Assembly (NCBI GenBank): GCA_023144715.1
Contig: JAGLFC010000103.1
Span: 1 to 19,092, forward strand
From: Gammaproteobacteria bacterium
GTDB lineage: Bacteria > Pseudomonadota > Gammaproteobacteria > GRL18
Direction: 5' to 3'
DNA length: 19,092 nucleotides
Shown here: in pieces, positions 7,551-15,401 of the stretch
How positions within the stretch are numbered: position 1 is the first letter of the stretch
Layout: each line of letters opens with the position of its first letter
Notes under the pieces: model-generated
The model's database searches: none
Seen by the model: the letters and a program-made list of their open reading frames with translations, nothing else
Told to the model about the DNA's origin: nothing
Program-made: the position numbers and the translations under genes

Positions 7551-8342
7551 TATTTTCTCTATTGGTTGCCTAATACTTTAAAACGCACCGCAACAATTAA
7601 TTTGTCCCTTTGTTTTCCAGAAATGAGCCTTAAAGAGCGTCAAATATTATTACGCAAAAGCTTAATTGAAAGTGTAAAAACAGCCTTAGAAATGGGAGCT
7701 ATGTGGTTTTGGTCAGTTGAACGTTTAAATAAACTTGATAAAGGGGTTGTGGGTTTTGAACGTTGGCAAACACTGTGCAAACAAGGTAAAGGGGTGATTG
7801 CTTTAACGCCTCATATTGGACAGTGGGAGTTTTTAGGTATATTCAGTCAACAATATATTGCGATGACGAGTCTTTATCGCCCCCCTAAAATGGCTGATTT
7901 GGATGCTTTTTTAGTGAAAGTACGTAATCGATCAGGCAATACCCTTGTACCAACAACATCGTCGGGTGTAAGGGCATTATATACCAGTCTAAAAAAAGGC
8001 TATATGGCCGGTATTTTACCCGATCAAGATCCAGGATCCAGTGGGGTCTTTGCCCCCTTTTTTGGTATAGAAGCTAATACAATGACACTCATTACTAAAC
8101 TGGCACAACGTACCCATGCAGCGGTTATTATTGCCTATGCCGAGCGTTTGCCGTGGGGCAGGGGCTTCGTGACTCATATTTATGAAATTGATAGTAAAGA
8201 AATAACTGACCCTGATCCAATTGTTGCCACTACCGCTTTAAATAAAGCCATTGAACGTTGTGTACGTGAGAAACCAGAACAATATCAATGGGTCTATAAA
8301 CGCTTTAAAAAACGTCCAAAAGGCGAAAAAAAGGTGTATTGA
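7464..8342 (+). CDS. Lipid A biosynthesis acyltransferase, LpxL/HtrB family
   Basis: Transfers a secondary acyl chain from acyl-ACP onto the lipid A precursor at the inner membrane. From the ATG at 7464 the product is 292 residues (E. coli LpxL is 306). One N-terminal membrane segment precedes the acyltransferase domain. Visible landmarks: NLSLCFPEMS, the catalytic HX4E motif HIGQWE with His117 and Glu122, SLYRPP, LPDQDPGSSGVFAPFFG and the C-terminal PEQYQWVYKRFKKRP, which parallels PEQYMWLHRRFKTRP in E. coli LpxL. The frame is open back to an ATG at 7380, which would add 28 residues resembling the normal N-terminus (see the repeat entry); the AGGGAA at 7452 favours 7464. Which acyl chain or position it serves (LpxL, LpxM or another type) cannot be told. 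Confidence 0.92.
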   Translation: MKTKFIIAVLRLLSWIPLPILHGLAIIIGYFLYWLPNTLKRTATINLSLCFPEMSLKERQILLRKSLIESVKTALEMGAMWFWSVERLNKLDKGVVGFERWQTLCKQGKGVIALTPHIGQWEFLGIFSQQYIAMTSLYRPPKMADLDAFLVKVRNRSGNTLVPTTSSGVRALYTSLKKGYMAGILPDQDPGSSGVFAPFFGIEANTMTLITKLAQRTHAAVIIAYAERLPWGRGFVTHIYEIDSKEITDPDPIVATTALNKAIERCVREKPEQYQWVYKRFKKRPKGEKKVY

Positions 8343-8353
8343 TTATCAACATA

Positions 8354-8758
8354 TTATTTATTGTCTGAATCAGATGCACTGATAATAGATTTTAAATCCG
8401 CAAAGGGGTTATGAGTGGTCACTGCGGTTTGTTGATTAGCATTTACATCACCATAAGCTTCATATTCATTCATTTTTTGATGTTCATTATCATGGCAATA
8501 TATACATAAGTTTTCCCAGTTACTGCCATCAGGTGGATTATTATTATGGTTATGATCAATATGGTGGACGGTCAATAATGGAAGGTTTTCTCGTGTAAAA
8601 GCTTTACCACAACGACCGCATACCCATGGATGCAATTTGAGTGATTGTTCTCGATAGCCTTTTTCTCTATCATTTACTTCTGTATGGACTTTTTTAACAA
8701 TGGCATCTAATTTGCCTGTATCCATTTTTTTCTTTTTATCTTTACGTCTGCCAACCAT
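8354..8758 (-). CDS. yajD: HNH nuclease family protein YajD
   Basis: Small HNH-type protein of the YajD family; its biological target is unknown. The 134-residue product has a zinc-type CGRCG pair near residue 48, then TVHHIDHNHNNNPPDGSNWENLC with the HH of the HNH fold, and YCHDNEH; the metal-binding cysteines and histidines are all present. The segments GYREQSLKLHPWVCGRCG and NPFADLK match E. coli YajD closely. The N-terminus carries an extra lysine-rich stretch (RRKDKKKK) that the E. coli protein lacks. ATG at 8758 has AGGT about 8 nt upstream. It is convergent with the acyltransferase gene (11 bp between stops) and divergent from the rhodanese gene. Confidence 0.92.
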   Translation of the reverse strand: MVGRRKDKKKKMDTGKLDAIVKKVHTEVNDREKGYREQSLKLHPWVCGRCGKAFTRENLPLLTVHHIDHNHNNNPPDGSNWENLCIYCHDNEHQKMNEYEAYGDVNANQQTAVTTHNPFADLKSIISASDSDNK

Positions 8759-8790
8759 AATAATAACCTGTTTTTTTTATCTAAGTTGCC

Positions 8791-8796
8791 TATAAT
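8791..8796 (+). promoter_or_regulatory. Possible -10 box of the rhodanese gene
   Basis: A perfect TATAAT, about 48 nt before the rhodanese ATG, in the 86-bp divergent intergenic region. No good -35 hexamer is found 16-18 nt upstream (only CTGTTT-like sequence), so this is tentative. Confidence 0.35.
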
Positions 8797-8844
8797 ACTG
8801 GTAAACTGATTAAAATTCACTAAAGTTAATGAGATTAATAATCC

Positions 8845-9270
8845 ATGAATAAAACGATGCCTACCTCTATTTTACCTCAAGAAGCTTCAAAAATGCTGAT
8901 TGAACACCCTAATAGTGTATTAATTGATGTGCGTTCTTCTATGGAATTTCTGTTTGTGGGTCATCCTAAAGGAGCAATACATATTGCGTGGATTGATGAA
9001 CCTGATTGGGATATTAATCCTGATTTTGTGACAGAAGTGCGTCAATTAGTATTGGGAGGGGTGTGTACAGAAGAAAGTCAAACACCCGCTATTATTCTTA
9101 TTTGTCGTAGTGGCAATCGTTCTTTAGAAGCAGGACAGCTTTTATTGAAGTCAGGTCTTAGTAATGTCTTTAATATTGATGAGGGCTTTGAAGGAGAGCT
9201 TAATGAACAACATCAGCGAAGTACTTTAGGTGGCTGGCGTTATCATAATTTGCCTTGGGAGCAATGTTAA
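8845..9270 (+). CDS. Rhodanese-like sulfurtransferase, single domain
   Basis: Single-domain rhodanese, probably cytoplasmic, that would carry sulfane sulfur as a cysteine persulfide. The 141-residue product has LIDVRSSMEFLFVGHPKGAIHI near residues 26-48, the active-site loop CRSGNR with Cys87, the GFEG motif near 112-115 and a C-terminal GGWRYHNLPWEQC. This ending is typical of a widespread proteobacterial subfamily of unknown partner. The catalytic cysteine and loop are intact. The start ATG has only a weak Shine-Dalgarno (GAGA, 10 nt away); the second ATG four codons on has none. The TAA stop overlaps the ATG of the next small gene. Confidence 0.93.
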   Translation: MNKTMPTSILPQEASKMLIEHPNSVLIDVRSSMEFLFVGHPKGAIHIAWIDEPDWDINPDFVTEVRQLVLGGVCTEESQTPAIILICRSGNRSLEAGQLLLKSGLSNVFNIDEGFEGELNEQHQRSTLGGWRYHNLPWEQC

Positions 9271-9551
9271 TGAAAATTATTCTATTTTTGGTTGTATCGG
9301 GTATTTCTAATGGCTCAGATAATACCTTTAATTATCAAATGGAAAAGCACTATACTAATATTGAAGAATGTGTACAAACCAGTATTATCATGCGTAAAAT
9401 TTTACAAGCAGAAGATAATTTACAAGTACGTGAAACAACTATTTATACACATTGTGAAGTCAATAAAGACGGTCTGAGTGAACAAGAATATGCTCAGGCA
9501 CATAATAAAATACGCCGTTTAGAAAAGTTTTATACGATGACAAAATGGTAA
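9270..9551 (+). CDS. Small hypothetical protein, probably exported, two cysteines
   Basis: I do not recognise this protein. From the ATG at 9270 it has 93 residues: a short hydrophobic start (MKIILFLVVSGIS) that could be a signal peptide or membrane anchor, then a polar region with exactly two cysteines (Cys34 and Cys62) 28 residues apart, which could form a disulfide in the periplasm. No signal peptidase site is clear. The start overlaps the rhodanese stop by one base (TAATG), with GGGAG (9257-9261) 8 nt upstream, so the two are translationally coupled. An upstream in-frame ATG at 9255 would add five residues but lacks this spacing. The pattern of an early EEC and a later single C recalls small uncharacterised proteins of many Gammaproteobacteria, which is only an impression. 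Confidence 0.7.
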   Translation: MKIILFLVVSGISNGSDNTFNYQMEKHYTNIEECVQTSIIMRKILQAEDNLQVRETTIYTHCEVNKDGLSEQEYAQAHNKIRRLEKFYTMTKW

Positions 9552-9574
9552 ATTATTGATTAAGAGTCGTTATA

Positions 9575-11779
9575 TCAAAAATTTTTTTCTTGTAATGCTT
9601 CATTTGGCTGTTTCAATTTATCAACAATAGGCAGTTTAATCACTACTTTTGCACCATAACCAGCAGAGAGCATACTTTGGTTGGATATATTTTCTGCCAC
9701 AATCACACCACCGTGTTCTTCAATAATTTTTTTCACAATCGCTAAACCAAGTCCTGTTCCTTTAGGTTTATTAGTGACATAGGGATCAAAAATATTATTC
9801 AGTAACTCTTCTGGGAATCCAGGACCATTGTCTATCAATTCAAGTAAACACCAATGACGACTATTTTCCTCTAATAAACGAGTTTGTACTCTCAAAATTA
9901 CTTTATCTTGATGAGCCGCTGCTTCCAGTGCATTTTTGATTAAATTATGAAAAACTTGTCTTAAACGCCCTTGATCGGCTTCAACTAAAGTACCGCTAAT
10001 GGCTAAATCTTGGCGTATTTCTAATTTATCATTACTATGATAAAGTTCTACAACTTCCATCAGTAATTTTTCAATATCTAAGGCTTGCATTTTTAATTCA
10101 GGCATTTTGGCATATTCTGAAAAAGCTTTGACCATTTCTTTCATGCTATCCACTTGATTAACAATAGTAGTGGTTAAACGATCCAATGTTTCAGCATCTT
10201 TTTTATCCATTGTTTTTAAATATTTATGGCGTAATCGTTCTGCTGAAAGTTGAATAGGGGTGAGAGGATTTTTAATTTCATGTGCCAAACGTCTTGCTAC
10301 TTCACCCCATGCAGCATCACGCTGTGCTTGTACTAAAGAGGTTACATTTTCAAGTACAATGACATAGCCACCATCGACTAAAGCATTACCACGACAGAGA
10401 AGATTTTTTTTACTACCATCTACTTCTGTTAAAGTGACTTCTTCACTCCAGTATTTTACTCTATTTTGAATAGAGGTCATGATACGGCGAATCAATGTTT
10501 CAAGTTCAGGCTTTTCTTTAGTCAGCTGAAATAAAGAAAAATTATGGTAATATTCTACATTGACACCTAAGATTAAACTCGCCTCAGGGTTACTAGTACG
10601 AATCTCCTTTACTTGTGATAGGCTGATAATACCCGAAGATAAGTTATTGAGTACCACTTCAAGATAATCTCTTTGTTGCTTGGCTTGTTGATGACTTTCT
10701 TCTAAGGCATTATGGGTTTGTGCCAGACGACGAACCATTTTATTAAAAGACTGAATCAATAGACCAAAATCATCATCATTCAGTAAGGGAATGGGCTTAT
10801 GATATTCGCCTTCAGCCACCGCTTTAGTGCCTTCTGCTAAATCTCTAATGGGGGAAGCAATACGTTTGGCGGAAAAAAAAGCAGCCCATACAGCACTTAA
10901 AAGACCCAGTAATAGTACTAATGATAAGGTTAAAATAAAACTGAGTTTGAGTGGTTTACGTAAATAGACCAATCCTTTATATTCGGAATAAGCTTGTTGG
11001 ACACTGGCCGCTAGACGATGTTGGCGGACGCTTAAAGGAGATAACGCTTGTAAAACAAGAAAATCATTCTTATTTTTGATATTAATACGTACAAGAACCC
11101 GAATCATTCTATCTCCCCCTTTACTCAAATCAAGTACCACATGATCGCGTCCTTGTCGTAAAGGTAGCAGTAATTCTGGACTGGGAAGATCGGGGATAAT
11201 TTCTTCTTCTTCAATAGAATTTGAACCTAAAATGCCTCTTCTTGAAGTCATTAGAGTGACTTCTTCAACACCACTTTTTTCTCTAAGTTCTCGTAATGAA
11301 ACAATAGAAAGTTGATTCAGATCGACTAAAATTTCATCACTGAGACGACGAATTTGACGAAGCATTGTTTTCTTTTTTTCATCCATAGCAGAACGACTGA
11401 GATCCATTGCATCTTCTAAGGCTTGTTCAACAGCGACATCAAACCAACTATCAATACTACGATGAATAAAATGAATAGAAAAACTATAAACGGTTAAAGC
11501 AGGTAATACGGCTAAACTGACAAAAATAATGACCATACGTAAGGTCAGTTGTGATCCTGCAACATGTCTTTTTAATTGGCAACGTAAGCGAAATCCTTGG
11601 CGTGCAATTAAAAAAATGAGCATGACTAAAATAACAAGATTAACGGCTAAGAGTAAATAATATAATTGCCGAAATTGTTCAGCATCCATTGAAGCACTGC
11701 TGATCATATAAAGTGAAAAAAATAACATTAATAAAATGATCAATAGTGTTGCTGGGCCACTAAAAATTAGTTTTATCAT
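9575..11779 (-). CDS. ntrY: Nitrogen-regulation-type sensor histidine kinase, NtrY family
   Basis: Membrane sensor kinase of the NtrY/NtrX type. The 734 residues show three N-terminal membrane segments (about 5-28, 38-60, 82-106), a sensor region, a further segment (about 278-306), a HAMP domain (about 306-360), a PAS domain (about 370-480), a HisKA domain and a HATPase domain. The H-box HEIKNPLTPIQ has the phospho-accepting His500; the N-box KNALEAA has Asn616; G1 is DNGPGFP from Asp650 and G2 is GTGLGLAIV from Gly674. All catalytic parts look intact. Its ATG overlaps the DUF4390 stop as ATGA. The usual partner ntrX would follow at the left end, but the next gene is a convergent unrelated frame 24 bp away. 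Confidence 0.95.
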   Translation of the reverse strand: MIKLIFSGPATLLIILLMLFFSLYMISSASMDAEQFRQLYYLLLAVNLVILVMLIFLIARQGFRLRCQLKRHVAGSQLTLRMVIIFVSLAVLPALTVYSFSIHFIHRSIDSWFDVAVEQALEDAMDLSRSAMDEKKKTMLRQIRRLSDEILVDLNQLSIVSLRELREKSGVEEVTLMTSRRGILGSNSIEEEEIIPDLPSPELLLPLRQGRDHVVLDLSKGGDRMIRVLVRINIKNKNDFLVLQALSPLSVRQHRLAASVQQAYSEYKGLVYLRKPLKLSFILTLSLVLLLGLLSAVWAAFFSAKRIASPIRDLAEGTKAVAEGEYHKPIPLLNDDDFGLLIQSFNKMVRRLAQTHNALEESHQQAKQQRDYLEVVLNNLSSGIISLSQVKEIRTSNPEASLILGVNVEYYHNFSLFQLTKEKPELETLIRRIMTSIQNRVKYWSEEVTLTEVDGSKKNLLCRGNALVDGGYVIVLENVTSLVQAQRDAAWGEVARRLAHEIKNPLTPIQLSAERLRHKYLKTMDKKDAETLDRLTTTIVNQVDSMKEMVKAFSEYAKMPELKMQALDIEKLLMEVVELYHSNDKLEIRQDLAISGTLVEADQGRLRQVFHNLIKNALEAAAHQDKVILRVQTRLLEENSRHWCLLELIDNGPGFPEELLNNIFDPYVTNKPKGTGLGLAIVKKIIEEHGGVIVAENISNQSMLSAGYGAKVVIKLPIVDKLKQPNEALQEKNF

Positions 11780-12408
11780 TTTGTTTGCTCGGGTTGTAGT
11801 TTTTTAAGCGTCCAACGATACCAAGAGCTTTCTAAACGCCACGATGATGAGACCGCAGCAAGTTGTCTTAAAGCGGTTGGTAAGTAGCTAATATCCAATA
11901 AAGTACGAATTTGTACACAATAAATTTTATCTGGATCCAACATTTTTTGTTCTATAAGTTGTGCCCCCTGAATAGTCCCTAAAATAGCCATTGCTTCTTG
12001 ACGACTATTAAAAGAATAACGCTCATTGGTGGCTCTATTTTTGACTTCATGAATATTGGTTAAAGGATGATAGCGTAACTCAAATAATTTGACGGATTCT
12101 TTAATCAGTGTATTACGCCACCACGTTTGTTTATGAAACACTTGAACTTCTACAGCAATGGTTAGAGGGATACCATTTTCTAAGGCATCCACGACTTCTT
12201 TAGTAAAATTTATTTTAAGGAGAGCATCAATCGCAATATTAGATTTTAGAGGATACGATTTGGCAGACAAGACTTGAAAATTTTTATTATCTAATAAACG
12301 TGGTAATACATTTAATAAAGAAAAAACAATAATTGAACCAATAACAATAAATAACACCATAGAAATAAGCTGATAACCAGAAAAATTATGTCGTGGTGTA
12401 TCCATCAT
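11776..12408 (-). CDS. DUF4390 family membrane-anchored protein
   Basis: Conserved proteobacterial protein of unknown function that usually sits between rsmB and ntrY, as here. The 210-residue product has one membrane segment (about 13-33, MVLFIVIGSIIVFSLL) and then a soluble, probably periplasmic domain. Family-like features are the ALLKINFTKEVVDALENGIPLTI segment, VFHKQTWWRN, FELRYHPLT and SSWYRW near the end. The first two codons are both ATG (12408 and 12405); either may be used. It starts 1 bp after the rsmB stop and overlaps ntrY by 4 nt, so the three genes form one translational block. A role tied to NtrY sensing is suggested only by position. Confidence 0.88.
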   Translation of the reverse strand: MMDTPRHNFSGYQLISMVLFIVIGSIIVFSLLNVLPRLLDNKNFQVLSAKSYPLKSNIAIDALLKINFTKEVVDALENGIPLTIAVEVQVFHKQTWWRNTLIKESVKLFELRYHPLTNIHEVKNRATNERYSFNSRQEAMAILGTIQGAQLIEQKMLDPDKIYCVQIRTLLDISYLPTALRQLAAVSSSWRLESSWYRWTLKKLQPEQTK

Positions 12409-12409
12409 A

Positions 12410-13768
12410 TTATTGCTGACTCTCTTTTTTTAATAAGGCATAATAAAAACCATCCATATTTTGTTCACCTGATAAAATTTGTCGTCCATAAGGCATGGTA
12501 TGCCCCCAAGGTTCATCAATTATTTTTTCTGTCGCACGACCTTCTTTAGTCGACTGACGTAATAAAAATGCCTTAATTTGGTGATCATTTTCTTCTCTAA
12601 GAATAGAACAGGTCGCATACAAAAGTATTCCATCAGGCTTGAGCATTTGCCATAAATTATCTAAAATTTTGGCTTGTAATTGTACCAATGTAACAATATC
12701 TTCCTCTCGACGTAATACTTTAATATCGGGGTGTCGTCTAATGACACCTGTTGCTGAACAAGGTGCATCCAGTAAAATTTTATCAAAGAGTTGACCATCC
12801 CACCAACTTTTCTCACTGGCATCAGCAGTGATTAAGGTTAATTTATCACTAGGAATATTCAGTCGTGTACTATTTTCTTCAACACGTTTCAGACGCTCGG
12901 TACTGACATCTAATGCCACAATATTTTTTACATCAGGCTGATATTCAAATAAGTGCATGGTCTTACCACCTGGAGCAGCACAGGCATCTAAAATAACATC
13001 ATCAGGCTTAGGTGCTAATAAACCAGCTGCTAATTGGGGGGCGGCATCTTGTACGCTGAGTGCACCTTCAGAAAACTGTGGCAATTTATCAACGGCAATT
13101 GGCTTATCAAGAATAATGGCTTGGTTATGTGTTTTTGCAATGACAGGTTCTGTAAATTCTAATTGATGATCAAGCAATTGTTGTGTGTAGAGAGCATAAT
13201 CAAATTGTGCATTAATACGTAGACTCATGGGAGGACGTTGATTACCCGCATCCAGTATTACATCCAATGTTTGGATCCCTTTCCAAGAAGTTTTAATGTG
13301 ATTAATGAGCCAATCTGGATAGGCAAAACGACTGCTATAGGACTGATCTAAGGGCGCTAATAAGTCATCTTGTTCTCTGATAAAACGTCTTAAAATGGCA
13401 TTGACTAATCCTTTTGCCCAAGACTGCTGTATTTCATGACAGGTATTCACCGTTTCTTTGACAACCGCATAATCTACTTTATCCAAATAAATAATTTGAT
13501 ACAGTCCCACGAGTAATAAATAATGTAGACTTTTCTTTTTCCCTCGTAAGGGCTTACTCAGCATAGTATTTAATAAAGGATTTAAGCGGTAGTACCAACG
13601 TAATACACCAAAGCTCATTTCTTGAGTTAAGGGGCGTTGTTCGAGCTTTGTTTGCTCAAGATAGCGAGGTAATAATGTCCCCAAAGACATCCCTGATTCA
13701 ATACATTCTTGCACAATATGAGTCGCAGCAGCACGAGAGGAGAGTGCCTGAGTATTATTGTGAGCCAT
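12410..13768 (-). CDS. rsmB: 16S rRNA (cytosine(967)-C(5))-methyltransferase RsmB
   Basis: Methylates C967 of 16S rRNA using S-adenosylmethionine. The 452-residue product (E. coli 429) has a NusB-like RNA-binding N-terminal domain (about 1-150, with FGVLRWYYRL and YQIIYLDK) and a Rossmann methyltransferase domain: the SAM-binding DACAAPGGKT near residues 260-270, LDAPCSATG with Cys337 and ATCSI with Cys387, the latter being the nucleophile position. VIRRHPDIK and the REEND segment are also typical. The C-terminal end GFYYALLKK is complete. The ATG overlaps the fmt stop by one base (TAATG). All expected catalytic residues are present. Confidence 0.96.
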   Translation of the reverse strand: MAHNNTQALSSRAAATHIVQECIESGMSLGTLLPRYLEQTKLEQRPLTQEMSFGVLRWYYRLNPLLNTMLSKPLRGKKKSLHYLLLVGLYQIIYLDKVDYAVVKETVNTCHEIQQSWAKGLVNAILRRFIREQDDLLAPLDQSYSSRFAYPDWLINHIKTSWKGIQTLDVILDAGNQRPPMSLRINAQFDYALYTQQLLDHQLEFTEPVIAKTHNQAIILDKPIAVDKLPQFSEGALSVQDAAPQLAAGLLAPKPDDVILDACAAPGGKTMHLFEYQPDVKNIVALDVSTERLKRVEENSTRLNIPSDKLTLITADASEKSWWDGQLFDKILLDAPCSATGVIRRHPDIKVLRREEDIVTLVQLQAKILDNLWQMLKPDGILLYATCSILREENDHQIKAFLLRQSTKEGRATEKIIDEPWGHTMPYGRQILSGEQNMDGFYYALLKKESQQ

Positions 13769-14715
13769 TAAGAGATGTCTGTATCAAAATGAACATTCAT
13801 TAAACTTTGACCATTAATAAACTCTTTGACCATAATACGTTTTTTGCCAGGCATTTGTAGCTCTAATAGTCTGACAATGCCATTATTGGCTAAAATATCA
13901 ATTCCTTCTGACGATTCAGCAATGACTGTACCATAAGGTATATTTTCTATGGTACTAGGTGTATCAAGCAAGCGTGCTTGCCAAAGTCGTAAGGCTTTAT
14001 TGTTATAATAAGTATAAGCGACAGGCCAACTGTTAAATGCTTGAATGGTTTTGACGATAGTAGACGCATCGCATTGCCAATCAATACAGGCTTCTTGTTT
14101 ATTGAGCTTATGGGCATACGTGACATGTTTATCCTCTTGTGCGTGTGCCTGTAAATTATTATTTTCAATATCATTTAATGATTTTAAAATTGCATCAGCA
14201 CCTATCACGGCTAATTTATCATGTAAACTGCTACCCGTATCATCTTCTTCAATAGGGCAGGACTCAATACGCAACATATCACCTGTATCTAAGCCTTCGT
14301 CCATTTGCATAATGGTAATACCACTTTTTTGATCACCTGCAAGAATGGCTCTTTGAATCGGAGCAGCACCACGCCAACGAGGCAATAATGAGGCATGAAT
14401 ATTGAGGCAACCAAATTGGGGTGCATTTAAAATAATTTTGGGTAAAATTAAACCATAGGCAACCACAATCATCATATCAGCTTGTAGCATTATTAGTTCT
14501 TGTTGAGCGATTTCATCTTTGAGACTTACAGGTTGATGAACAGGAATATTATGTGCCACTGCTAATTTTTTAACAGGACTTGCCATGAGCTTTCTACCCC
14601 GACCAGCAGGTCTATCGGGCTGGCTATAAACCGCAATCACATTATGCTGTGAAGCTAAGAGTTTTTCTAAGGTGTAGGTAGAAAAATCAGGTGTTCCTGC
14701 AAAAATAATATTCAC
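13768..14715 (-). CDS. fmt: Methionyl-tRNA formyltransferase
   Basis: Formylates the methionine on initiator tRNA using 10-formyl-tetrahydrofolate. The 315 residues match E. coli Fmt (315) along the length: IIFAGTPDF at the start, QPDRPAGRG, NIHASLLPRWRGAAPIQ with catalytic Asn105 and His107, and GLDTGDML with Asp143. The C-terminal tRNA-binding domain (RLWQARLLD, VRLLELQMPGKK) is present. The start is GTG at 14715, supported by AAGGAA (14722-14727) 6 nt upstream and by the alignment. It lies 19 bp after def and overlaps rsmB by one base. Confidence 0.97.
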   Translation of the reverse strand: MNIIFAGTPDFSTYTLEKLLASQHNVIAVYSQPDRPAGRGRKLMASPVKKLAVAHNIPVHQPVSLKDEIAQQELIMLQADMMIVVAYGLILPKIILNAPQFGCLNIHASLLPRWRGAAPIQRAILAGDQKSGITIMQMDEGLDTGDMLRIESCPIEEDDTGSSLHDKLAVIGADAILKSLNDIENNNLQAHAQEDKHVTYAHKLNKQEACIDWQCDASTIVKTIQAFNSWPVAYTYYNNKALRLWQARLLDTPSTIENIPYGTVIAESSEGIDILANNGIVRLLELQMPGKKRIMVKEFINGQSLMNVHFDTDIS

Positions 14716-14721
14716 GTTATA

Positions 14722-14727
14722 TTCCTT
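14722..14727 (-). promoter_or_regulatory. Shine-Dalgarno supporting the GTG start of fmt
   Basis: AAGGAA on the minus strand, 6 nt before the GTG at 14715, in the 19-bp gap after def. Confidence 0.7.
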
Positions 14728-14734
14728 AATGTAT

Positions 14735-15238
14735 TCAAGAGGCTTGGCGTTGTTGTTTTTCTAATTTTTTACGAATGCGATCACGTTTTAAGTTAGACAA
14801 ATAATCAACAAAGAGCTTGCCTTTCAGGTGATCAATTTCATGTTGAATACAAATTGCCAATAAACCATCGGCTTCCAGTATTTGTTCTTGACCTTTTCGA
14901 TCCAGATATTTTATGGTGACTTGTTCCGCACGTTCTACCTCAGCAAATGTTTCAGGTACAGAAAGACAGCCTTCTTCTGAGGCTTCTGTGCCTGAATTAT
15001 CAATAATTTCAGGATTAATCAAACAATAAGGCTGGTTTCGATCTTCTGAAATATCTATCACAATAATTTGTTGATGTACATTGACTTGGGTTGCTGCTAA
15101 ACCAATACCAGGTGCGGTATACATGGTTTCTAACATATTATCCAATAATTGTTGGTGCTTATCGGTCAGTTGTTTAACGGGTGTTGCCTGAGTACGTAAG
15201 CGCTTATCAGGAAAGCGTAGAATAGTTAATAATGCCAT
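14735..15238 (-). CDS. def: Peptide deformylase
   Basis: Metalloenzyme that removes the formyl group from nascent proteins. The 167-residue product has the three family motifs: GIGLAATQ (44-51), EEGCLSVPE (88-96) with metal ligand Cys91, and QHEIDHLKG (132-140) with ligands His133 and His137 and catalytic Glu134. Length and motifs are those of the standard bacterial (type 1) enzyme. It is the first gene of the def-fmt-rsmB-DUF4390-ntrY unit, with about 160 bp of non-coding sequence upstream. A GAG about 12 nt before the ATG is the only hint of a ribosome binding site. Confidence 0.97.
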   Translation of the reverse strand: MALLTILRFPDKRLRTQATPVKQLTDKHQQLLDNMLETMYTAPGIGLAATQVNVHQQIIVIDISEDRNQPYCLINPEIIDNSGTEASEEGCLSVPETFAEVERAEQVTIKYLDRKGQEQILEADGLLAICIQHEIDHLKGKLFVDYLSNLKRDRIRKKLEKQQRQAS

Positions 15239-15323
15239 AGTATTTCAACTCTTGAATGTCTTATCGGTCGTATGAATAAATAGTGAGTGGTATAAAATTG
15301 ATTTTACCCTTTTTAATTTTAAT

Positions 15324-15357
15324 AAAAAACCTCTAGGCATTAAAAAATAGGTTCTTT
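15324..15357 (-). terminator. Weak hairpin terminator candidate after the glycosyltransferase genes
   Basis: Read on the minus strand, AAAGAACCT (15357-15349) can pair with AGGTTTTTT (15332-15324), 9 bp with one G-U pair and a 16-nt loop; the second arm itself ends in a T run. It lies about 45 bp after the stop at 15402 and about 90 bp before def, which is where a terminator separating the two units would be expected. The stem has only three G-C or C-G pairs, so it may be weak. Nothing else is evident in 15239-15401. Confidence 0.35.
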
Positions 15358-15401
15358 CTGCTGTGGTTAAATTATTGGAATAAGAAATGCTGACTCATAT
15401 T

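Noticed and set aside
8354..8758. HNH protein as a homing endonuclease or a toxin effector.
   Set aside because: Close match to the YajD family, with no intron, intein, toxin delivery domain or immunity gene nearby.
9292..9477. A 61-codon frame inside the small two-cysteine gene, on the same strand.
   Set aside because: Out of frame, with no ribosome site; the 9270-9551 frame has a strong site and stop-start coupling.
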